The position numbers and the translations under genes are program-made. Shown here in pieces: positions 57,737 to 64,000 of a DNA stretch of 64,000 nucleotides (positions are counted from its first letter, which is position 1; every line of letters begins with the position of its first letter). This stretch comes from Schumannella luteola (GTDB lineage Bacteria > Actinomycetota > Actinomycetes > Actinomycetales > Microbacteriaceae), in contig NZ_JACBZY010000001.1 in assembly GCF_013408685.1 (NCBI RefSeq), forward strand, positions 3,596,001-3,660,000, read 5' to 3'. Under the pieces are notes generated by a model. It saw only the letters and a list, made by a program, of their open reading frames with translations. It made no database searches and was not told the DNA's origin.

Positions 57737-57772
57737 CGAGGGCCGGTCATCCATTCGGATGGCCGGCCCTCG
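57737..57772. terminator. Terminator of surface gene 5
   Basis: 16-bp stem with one G-T pair (57737-57752 with 57757-57772), loop ATTC, 30 nt past the stop and in the gap to the converging NUDIX gene; may serve both strands. Confidence 0.85.
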
Positions 57773-57820
57773 TCGTGTGTCCACCCGCGCTGGTCACGAC
57801 GCGGGTGCCGCTGCTGCCGC

Positions 57821-58426
57821 TCAGCCGAGCACGCCCACCGAGGCGAGGGCCGCGCGCAGCAGCGTGCCGCGTCCGCCCTCCATCTCGGCGTGCACCTCGG
57901 GCGACGAGGCTTCGGCCGGCGTCATCCAGGTCAGCTCGAGCGCGTCCTGCCGCGGCTCGCAGGTGCCCGTGACCGGCACGACGTAGGCGAGCGAGACGGC
58001 GTGCTGGCGCTCATCCACGAAGGCCGAGAGACCCGGGATGGGGAAGTACTCGGCGACCTGGAACGGCACCGGGCTCGGCGGCAGCTGCGGGAACGCCATC
58101 GGGCCGAGGTCCTTCTCGAGGTGGCGGAAGAGGGCGTCGCGCAGGGTCTCGCCGTACATGACGCGGCCACTGACGAGGGTGCGGGTGATCTGCCCGACGT
58201 CGTTCGCGCGCAGCAGCACGCCGACGCTCGTCACGACGCCGAGGCCGTCGACCCGCACCGGAACCGCCTCGACGTAGAGCAGCGGCAGCCGGCGGCGGAT
58301 GTCGGCGAGCTCGAGATCGCTCAGCCAGGCCGAGTTCGGCTCCGGCTCGCCCGCGCCGTCACCCAGGCCGTCGCCCAGGCCGTCATCGGGGTTGCCGGGT
58401 CGGTCGGGGGTGCCCACGTTCGCCAT
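57821..58426 (-). CDS. NUDIX-hydrolase-family protein (DUF4916 type)
   Basis: 201 aa. Matches the actinobacterial DUF4916 NUDIX group: SAWLSDLELADIRRRLPLLYVEAVPVRVDGLG, LVSGRVMYGETLRDALFRHLEKDLGP, PVPFQVAEYFPIPG and LTWMTPAEASSPEVHAEMEGG. The canonical NUDIX box (GX5EX7REUXEEXGU) is degenerate here (GRVMYGETLRDALFRHLEKDLG), so hydrolase activity is uncertain. The ATG at 58426 is 6 nt after TACGAT, a leaderless start, and begins MANVGTPDRPGNPDDGLGDG. Confidence 0.85.
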   Translation of the reverse strand: MANVGTPDRPGNPDDGLGDGLGDGAGEPEPNSAWLSDLELADIRRRLPLLYVEAVPVRVDGLGVVTSVGVLLRANDVGQITRTLVSGRVMYGETLRDALFRHLEKDLGPMAFPQLPPSPVPFQVAEYFPIPGLSAFVDERQHAVSLAYVVPVTGTCEPRQDALELTWMTPAEASSPEVHAEMEGGRGTLLRAALASVGVLG

Positions 58427-58432
58427 ACACAG

Positions 58433-58438
58433 ATCGTA
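58433..58438 (-). promoter_or_regulatory. Leaderless promoter (-10 TACGAT) of the NUDIX gene
   Basis: TACGAT at 58438-58433, 6 nt, then ATG at 58426. Confidence 0.5.
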
Positions 58439-58579
58439 CGGATGCGGAGGCGCAGCCGTGCGGACGGCTGGCCGCTGGACCCGCGCGGGTCGGGGCGCGA
58501 TGTGGTGCGCGAGGAGGTGTGGGTCGCGGCGGGCGCGTGCTGCGCGGGACGTGCGGCGCATCCGTCCGCCCCGACCAGG

Positions 58580-58660
58580 ACCATCTCAAGGAGTCGCTGT
58601 AACCCGTGAGGCTGATGTTGCTCGCCAGCCCCGCCAGTCACAGCAACTCCGTGAGATGGT
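58580..58660. repeat. 81-bp palindromic dispersed repeat, copy 2 (inverted relative to copy 1)
   Basis: Ends ACCATCTCAAGGAGTCG (58580-58596) and CAACTCCGTGAGATGGT (58644-58660). Read in reverse complement it aligns with the copy at 41704 without gaps, including GAGCAACATC and GCCTCAC of the core. Confidence 0.8.
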
Positions 58661-58742
58661 CTGGCCGCGGGGGTTGGGACCGCCGGGACGGCTACACGAC
58701 GCGGCCGGCACCGGGGCCCGGCGCGACGTCGCATGCACGACC

Positions 58743-58755
58743 TAGGGTCGACAGC
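58743..58755 (+). promoter_or_regulatory. Leaderless promoter (-10 TAGGGT) of the esterase gene
   Basis: TAGGGT at 58743-58748, 7 nt, then GTG at 58756. Confidence 0.5.
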
Positions 58756-59397
58756 GTGACGAAGCTGACGATCGACCGCGACGCCGTGCTCTGGAGCACC
58801 CCCGGGGCCGAGCGCGCCGGCCGCCCGCTGCTCGTGCTGCTGCACGGCATGGGCTCGCACGAGGGCGATCTGTTCGGCCTCTCACCGCACCTGCCGTTGA
58901 ACGTGACCGTGGCGTCCGTGCGCGCGCCGATCGCCGACGGCCCCGGATTCTCGTGGTTCCCGCGCGGCGGATACACGCCCGGCGACGTCTCCCGTGAGGT
59001 CGCCGACGCCGCCGCGGACGCGGTGCTCGCCTGGCTCGACGCCGAGACCGACACGGGCGCCGGCGTCGGCCTGCTCGGCTTCAGCCAGGGGGCGATGGTC
59101 GCGACGCAGATGCTGCGCCAGGAGCCGCGCCGCTTCGACTACGCGGTCGCGCTGAGCGGCTACGTGCCCCGCGAGGAGCACGACGGGGATGCGCGGCTGC
59201 GCGAGCTGCCGCCGCCGGTGTTCTGGGGTCGCGGCGGCGCCGATGCGGTGATCCCGTCGACGTCGGTGGAGTGGAGCATCCCCTGGCTCGCGACCCACAC
59301 GACGCTCACCGAGCGCGTCTACCCGGGGCTCGGGCACGGCGTGGCGCCGCAGGAGCTCGCCGACATCTCGGCCTTCATCGCGGCACGGCTCGGCTGA
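58756..59397 (+). CDS. Carboxylesterase / phospholipase family alpha/beta-hydrolase
   Basis: 213 aa from the leaderless GTG; the frame is open further upstream but that part overlaps the 81-bp repeat and is not conserved-looking. Abhydrolase_2 type: oxyanion segment LLHGMGSHEGDLFGL, nucleophile Ser110 in LLGFSQGAM, Asp163 in GRGGADAVIP and His194 in YPGLGHGVAPQEL. No signal peptide, so cytoplasmic. Substrate unknown; such enzymes hydrolyse short acyl esters or lysophospholipids. Confidence 0.9.
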   Translation: MTKLTIDRDAVLWSTPGAERAGRPLLVLLHGMGSHEGDLFGLSPHLPLNVTVASVRAPIADGPGFSWFPRGGYTPGDVSREVADAAADAVLAWLDAETDTGAGVGLLGFSQGAMVATQMLRQEPRRFDYAVALSGYVPREEHDGDARLRELPPPVFWGRGGADAVIPSTSVEWSIPWLATHTTLTERVYPGLGHGVAPQELADISAFIAARLG

Positions 59398-59480
59398 GCG
59401 GGCTCTCGCACCGGGCTCGGCGCCTGGATGCCCGGTGAGCAGCGTCGGCGCGTGTCGGCGGCAGTTGCCAGGATGTGAGC

Positions 59481-62400
59481 ATGTCCGAGAAGCGCGAGCC
59501 CGTCGACGCTGACCGCGCGGCAGTGCTCGACCGCTTCTCCCCGGCGACGCGCACCTGGTTCGCGGGCGCGTTCCGCTCGCCGACGGCCGCGCAGGCCGGC
59601 GCCTGGACGGCGATCTCCTCGGGCTCGAACGCGCTCGTCGTCGCGCCGACCGGCTCGGGCAAGACGCTCTCGGCGTTCCTCTGGTCGCTCGACCGCCTCG
59701 CCTCCAGCCCGCCGCCGGAGGATCGTCGGCACCGCACCCGCGTGCTCTACATCTCGCCGCTCAAGGCGCTCGGCGTCGACGTCGAGCGCAACCTGCGCGC
59801 CCCGCTCGTCGGCATCACCCAGACCGCCAAGCGGCTCGGCGAGACGCCGCCGACGATCACGGTCGGCGTGCGCAGCGGCGACACGACCTCCGCCGACCGG
59901 CGGCTGCTGCAGCGCGAGCCCCCGGACATCCTCATCACGACGCCCGAGTCGCTCTTCCTCATGCTCACGAGCGCGGCGCGCGAGACGCTGACGCAGGTCG
60001 ACACGATCATCCTCGACGAGGTGCACGCCGTCGCGGCGACCAAGCGCGGCGCCCACCTCGCCGTCTCGCTCGAACGGCTCGACGCCCTGCTCGAGAAGCC
60101 GGCGCAGCGCATCGGCCTCTCGGCGACCGTGCGCCCGCGCGAGGAGGTCGCGCGCTTCCTCGGCGGCACGGCCCCGGTCGAGATCGTCGCCCCGCCGATC
60201 GAGAAGACCTTCGACCTCAGCGTCGTCGTTCCGGTCGAGGATATGACCGAGCTCGGCGTGCGCAGCGCCGATCCGGTGGATGCGGGGCCCGGCGAGGCGG
60301 ACGAGACCGGTCTGCAGAGCGCGGGCTCGATCTGGCCGCACGTGGATGCGCGCATCGTCGACGAGGTGCTCGCGCACCGCTCGACGATCGTGTTCGCCAA
60401 CTCGAGGCGACTGGCCGAGCGACTGACGGCGCGGCTCAACGAGGTCTACGAGGAGCGGTTGGCCGAGGCGGCGGGTTCGGCCGAGTGGGAGGCGGGCGCG
60501 GATGCGGGCGCCGGCGCCGATCCCGTGCCGGCCGGCGTCGCGGTCGCCGAAGCGGCCGGCGCGGTCGAGGCCCGCTCGCGCGCCGCCGCCGAGGTGCGTG
60601 CTCGCGCCGCATCCGTCTCGACCTCGCGCCGCTTCCCCGCGGAGGCGATCGGCGGATCGGGGGTGACCGGCGCATCCACCCAGCTCGCGCCGGATCAGTC
60701 GGTCGGCGAGCTGGGCGACGACGGCCCGGTTCTCGCTCGCGCACACCACGGCTCGGTGAGCAAAGAGCAGCGCGCCGTCATCGAAGACGACCTCAAGTCG
60801 GGCCGGCTGCGCTGCGTCGTCGCGACGAGCTCGCTCGAGCTCGGCATCGACATGGGCGCCGTCGACCTGGTGATCCAGGTCGAGTCGCCGCCGAGCGTCG
60901 CGAGCGGGCTGCAGCGCATCGGCCGCGCCGGGCACCAGGTCGGCGAGATCTCGACCGGGGTGATGTTCCCCAAGCACCGCGCCGACCTGCTGCACACGAC
61001 GGTGGCGGCCGAGCGGATGCGCACCGGGCTCATCGAGGCGCTGCAGGTGCCGCAGAATCCGCTCGACATCCTCGCCCAGCAGACCGTCGCCGCGGTCGCG
61101 CTCGACGAGCTCGACGTCGAGGAGTGGTTCGAGACCGTGCGACGCAGCGCGCCGTTCGCGACGCTGCCGCGCAGCGCCTACGAGGCGACGCTCGACCTGC
61201 TGAGCGGACGGTACCCGAGCGACGAGTTCGCGGAGCTGCGCCCGCGCATCGTGTGGGATCGCGTGGCCGGCACGATCACCGGACGCCCGGGAGCGCAGCG
61301 CCTCGCCGTGACGAGCGGCGGCACGATCCCCGACCGCGGGCTCTTCGGCGTCTTCATCGTCGGCACCGAGGACGGGGCGCGCCGCGTCGGCGAGCTCGAC
61401 GAGGAGATGGTCTACGAGTCGCGCGTCGGCGACGTCTTCGCGCTCGGTGCGACGAGCTGGCGCATCGAGGAGATCACCTCCGACCGAGTGCTCGTCTCCC
61501 CCGCCTTCGGCCAGCCGGGTCGCGTGCCGTTCTGGAAGGGCGACGGACTCGGCCGCCCCGCCGAGCTGGGCCGCGCGATCGGCGCCTTCACGGCCGAGCT
61601 CGCCGCCGAGAGCGGCGGCGGACTGGGCGAGCGCCTCGACGAGGCCGGGCTCGACGACTGGGCGGTCGGCAATCTGCGCGCCTTCGTCGCCGAGCAGAAG
61701 CAGCACACCGGCACGGTGCCGACCGACAAGACCTTGCTGGTCGAGCGCTTCCGCGACGAGCTCGGCGACTGGCGGCTCGTGCTGCATTCCCCCTACGGCA
61801 TGCCCGTGCACGCACCGTGGGCTCTCGCGGTGACCGCGCGCATCCGCGAGCGACTCGGCGTCGACGGCTCGGCGATGGCCGGCGACGACGGCATCGTCGT
61901 GCGTCTGCCCGACACGGATGCCGACCCGCCCGGCGCCGAGCTCTTCGTCTTCGAGCACGACGAGCTCGAGCAGCTGGTGACCGACGAGGTCGGCGGATCG
62001 GCGCTCTTCGCCGCGCGCTTCCGCGAGTGCGCCGCCCGCGCCCTGCTCCTGCCGCGCTACAACCCGGGCCGCCGCTCGCCGCTCTGGCAGCAGCGCCAGC
62101 GCAGCGCCCAGCTGCTCGAGGTGGCCCGCAAGTATCCGAGCTTCCCGATCATCCTCGAGACCGTGCGCGAGGTATTGCAAGACGTCTACGACCTGCCGTC
62201 GCTCGCGACCCTGACGAACGACATCGCGCAGCGCCGGGTGCGGCTGGTCGAGGTGCAGACCGAGAGCCCGTCGCCCTTCGCCCGCACGCTGCTGTTCGGC
62301 TACGTCGCCGCGTTCATGTACGAGGGCGACAGCCCGCTCGCCGAGCGCCGCGCCGCCGCACTGAGCCTCGACCCCTCGCTGCTGGCCGAGCTGCTCGGCC

Positions 62401-64000
62401 GCGCAGAGCTGCGCGAACTGCTCGACGACACGGTCATCGCGCAGACCGAGGCCGAGCTGCAGCGTCTCGCCGACGACCGCAAGGCGAAGGATGCCGAGGG
62501 GCTCGTCGACCTGCTGCGGCTGCTCGGGCCGCTGACGACCGACGAGCTGGCGGCGCGCACGCGGACACCGGACGGCTCGGGCGACGGTTCGGGCTCGGGA
62601 CTGGATGCGGCGGGCATCGAGGCCGCGATGGTCGCCTTCGCCCGGGCGAACCGGGTGATCCGCGCCGGCATCGCGGGCGAGGAGCGCTGGGCCGGCGTCG
62701 AGGATGCGGCGCGGCTGCGCGACGCGATCGGCGTGCCGCTGCCGATCGGGGTGCCGAGCGCCTTCCTCGACCCGGTGCCCGATCCCGTCGGCGACCTGGT
62801 CAGCCGCTACGCGCGCACCCACGGGCCGTTCACGGTCGCGGAAGCCGCGGGCCGGCTGGGGCTCGGCGTCGCGGTCGTGCAGGACGCGCTGCGCCGCCTC
62901 GGCGCCGACCGCCGCGTGGCAGAAGGCGAGTTCCGCCCGGGCGCGAGCGGAACCGAGTGGGTCGACGCCGAGGTGCTGCGCCGCCTGCGCAGCCGCTCGC
63001 TCGCCGCGCTGCGGCAGGAGGTCGAGCCGGTCGCGCAGGACGCCCTCGCGCGCTTCCTGCCCGAGTGGCAGCACATCGGCCGCCGCGGATCCGGAGCCTC
63101 CGCCGGGCTGCGCGGCATCGACGGACTCGTGCAGGCGATCGACCAGCTCGCGGGTGTCGCCCTGCCCGCCTCCGCGTGGGAGAGCCTCGTGCTGCCGGCT
63201 CGGGTGCGCGACTACACGCCCGCCTGGCTGGATGAGCTGACGACGACCGGCGAGGTCGTCTGGTCGGGCAAGGGCGAGCTCTCGGGCGGTGACGGCTGGG
63301 TCGCGTTCCACCTCGCCGACACGGCGCCGCTCACGCTCGCCGAACCCGGCGAGTTCGACCGCACGCCGCTGCACGACCGACTGCAGGAGATCCTCGTGAT
63401 GGGCGGGGCGTACTTCTTCCGCCAGCTCGCGACCGCGGTCGGACCGATCGACGGGCAGCCCGTCGACGACAAAGACCTGGCGACGGCGCTCTGGGATCTC
63501 GTCTGGGCCGGCATCGTCGGCAACGACACCGTCGCCCCGCTGCGCGCGCGGCTCGGGGCGAGCCCCGTGCGCTCGCGTGCGGCGCCCCGGGCCCGCGGCT
63601 ACCGCGGACGCTCGAAGTACGGCGCTGCCCGGGCTGCGGCCGCCGCGATCGCGATGACGGCGCCGCCGACGCTGAGCGGGCGCTGGAGCCTGCTGCCCGC
63701 CGCCGAGTCCGACAGCACGATCCGGGCGACCGCGATCGCCGAGCAGCTGCTCGAGCGGCACGGCGTCGTGACGCGCGGAGCGGTCGCCGCCGAGGGCGTG
63801 CGCGGCGGCTTCAGCACCGCCTACCGCGTGCTCTCGAGCCTCGAGGAGACCGGACGCGTGCGCCGCGGCTACTTCGTCGAGCAGCTCGGCGCGGCCCAGT
63901 TCGCCACCCCCGCGACGGTCGACCGACTGCGCAGCTTCAGCCGCGACCCCGACGACGAGACGCCGCCGAGCGCGGTCGTGCTCGCCGCGACCGACCCCGC
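59481..64000 (+). CDS. lhr: ATP-dependent helicase Lhr (partial, C-terminus beyond window)
   Basis: 1506 residues visible; the frame is open at the right edge. Superfamily 2 DNA helicase linked to DNA repair in actinobacteria. Motif I APTGSGKTLSAF near residue 55, DEVHAVAATKRG, GLSATVRPREEV, then VVATSSLELGIDMGAVDLVIQ and QRIGRAGHQVGE. The winged-helix and large Lhr-core region follows (GTIPDRGLFGVFI, LHSPYGMPVHAPWALAV, RYNPGRRSPLWQQRQR), then the long C-terminal part typical of 1500-1600 aa Lhr. An Ala/Glu-rich insert of about 70 residues lies inside RecA domain 2 before the motif HHGSVSKEQR. The ATG follows CAGGAT by 6 nt, probably leaderless. Confidence 0.95.
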   Translation, partial: MSEKREPVDADRAAVLDRFSPATRTWFAGAFRSPTAAQAGAWTAISSGSNALVVAPTGSGKTLSAFLWSLDRLASSPPPEDRRHRTRVLYISPLKALGVDVERNLRAPLVGITQTAKRLGETPPTITVGVRSGDTTSADRRLLQREPPDILITTPESLFLMLTSAARETLTQVDTIILDEVHAVAATKRGAHLAVSLERLDALLEKPAQRIGLSATVRPREEVARFLGGTAPVEIVAPPIEKTFDLSVVVPVEDMTELGVRSADPVDAGPGEADETGLQSAGSIWPHVDARIVDEVLAHRSTIVFANSRRLAERLTARLNEVYEERLAEAAGSAEWEAGADAGAGADPVPAGVAVAEAAGAVEARSRAAAEVRARAASVSTSRRFPAEAIGGSGVTGASTQLAPDQSVGELGDDGPVLARAHHGSVSKEQRAVIEDDLKSGRLRCVVATSSLELGIDMGAVDLVIQVESPPSVASGLQRIGRAGHQVGEISTGVMFPKHRADLLHTTVAAERMRTGLIEALQVPQNPLDILAQQTVAAVALDELDVEEWFETVRRSAPFATLPRSAYEATLDLLSGRYPSDEFAELRPRIVWDRVAGTITGRPGAQRLAVTSGGTIPDRGLFGVFIVGTEDGARRVGELDEEMVYESRVGDVFALGATSWRIEEITSDRVLVSPAFGQPGRVPFWKGDGLGRPAELGRAIGAFTAELAAESGGGLGERLDEAGLDDWAVGNLRAFVAEQKQHTGTVPTDKTLLVERFRDELGDWRLVLHSPYGMPVHAPWALAVTARIRERLGVDGSAMAGDDGIVVRLPDTDADPPGAELFVFEHDELEQLVTDEVGGSALFAARFRECAARALLLPRYNPGRRSPLWQQRQRSAQLLEVARKYPSFPIILETVREVLQDVYDLPSLATLTNDIAQRRVRLVEVQTESPSPFARTLLFGYVAAFMYEGDSPLAERRAAALSLDPSLLAELLGRAELRELLDDTVIAQTEAELQRLADDRKAKDAEGLVDLLRLLGPLTTDELAARTRTPDGSGDGSGSGLDAAGIEAAMVAFARANRVIRAGIAGEERWAGVEDAARLRDAIGVPLPIGVPSAFLDPVPDPVGDLVSRYARTHGPFTVAEAAGRLGLGVAVVQDALRRLGADRRVAEGEFRPGASGTEWVDAEVLRRLRSRSLAALRQEVEPVAQDALARFLPEWQHIGRRGSGASAGLRGIDGLVQAIDQLAGVALPASAWESLVLPARVRDYTPAWLDELTTTGEVVWSGKGELSGGDGWVAFHLADTAPLTLAEPGEFDRTPLHDRLQEILVMGGAYFFRQLATAVGPIDGQPVDDKDLATALWDLVWAGIVGNDTVAPLRARLGASPVRSRAAPRARGYRGRSKYGAARAAAAAIAMTAPPTLSGRWSLLPAAESDSTIRATAIAEQLLERHGVVTRGAVAAEGVRGGFSTAYRVLSSLEETGRVRRGYFVEQLGAAQFATPATVDRLRSFSRDPDDETPPSAVVLAATDP

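Larger units (their letters stand above)
58427..58755. other. 329-nt gap between divergent NUDIX and esterase genes
   Basis: Contains the leaderless promoter of each gene at its two ends and copy 2 of the 81-bp palindromic element in the middle. No gene seen. Confidence 0.75.

Noticed and set aside
59319-63761. 1480-codon minus-strand open frame
   Set aside because: Antisense to lhr; composition is that of a reversed codon pattern and lacks motifs, whereas the plus strand has all helicase motifs.

Overview
The window is about 70% G+C, with nearly every codon ending in G or C, many GTG starts and SufI-free Gram-positive features (lipoboxes, LAxTG cell-wall anchors, no outer-membrane genes). 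Gene content and protein sequences point to an actinobacterium of the family Microbacteriaceae. The genus cannot be fixed by reading alone.

Layout. 1-5.2 kb (minus strand): a carbohydrate ABC importer (two permeases and a lipoprotein binding protein) and an unrecognised lipoprotein with a leaderless start. 5.2-9.8 kb (minus): the str operon rpsL-rpsG-fusA-tuf with a recognisable promoter, intercistronic hairpins and a terminator. 9.9-26 kb (minus): a complete Gram-positive type IV pilus locus: pilB, pilT (with a very long disordered N-terminus), pilC, the major pilin pilA, two minor prepilins, a PilX-like protein, prepilin peptidase, and pilM-pilN-pilO. Two unrecognised membrane proteins and a second type IV pilin lie just upstream. 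26.1-33.8 kb (minus): rpoC and rpoB. The pilus locus therefore lies between rpoBC and the str operon. 34-36.1 kb: a two-component pair. 36.1-48.6 kb: stand-alone metabolic and housekeeping genes (glucoamylase-like secreted protein, spermidine-synthase-like protein, PQQ-type sugar dehydrogenase lipoprotein, SprT-like protein, DUF427, ComB-like, EVE, SRPBCC, DEAD-box helicase, two septum-formation-type lipoproteins, and a fused Gfo/Idh/MocA-aldo/keto reductase). 48.6-49.0 kb: a 78-bp tandem repeat array that repeats the promoter and start codon of the fused oxidoreductase. 49.2-57.7 kb (plus): five consecutive paralogous secreted proteins ending in LA[SAE]TG sorting signals. 57.8-64 kb: a NUDIX protein, an esterase and the large helicase Lhr, cut by the window edge.

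Most notable patterns. (1) Four of the five tandem surface-protein genes have a near-identical promoter layout: a CCCCC-N4-GGGGG-type palindrome starting 38-40 nt before the -10 box, then a conserved TGAG(A)AA at the presumed start of transcription. Comparable boxes stand at the same place before pilA and pilB, and a shifted version before the second pilin, which suggests one surface regulon joining pili and wall-anchored proteins. (2) Each surface gene is a complete duplicated transcription unit (promoter, odd ribosome-binding region, gene, terminator). (3) An 81-bp palindromic element occurs twice, 17 kb apart and in opposite orientation. (4) Many stand-alone genes have a -10 box ending 6-7 nt before the start codon, meaning leaderless mRNAs.

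No tRNA, rRNA, CRISPR array, phage gene, transposase or sortase gene was seen.
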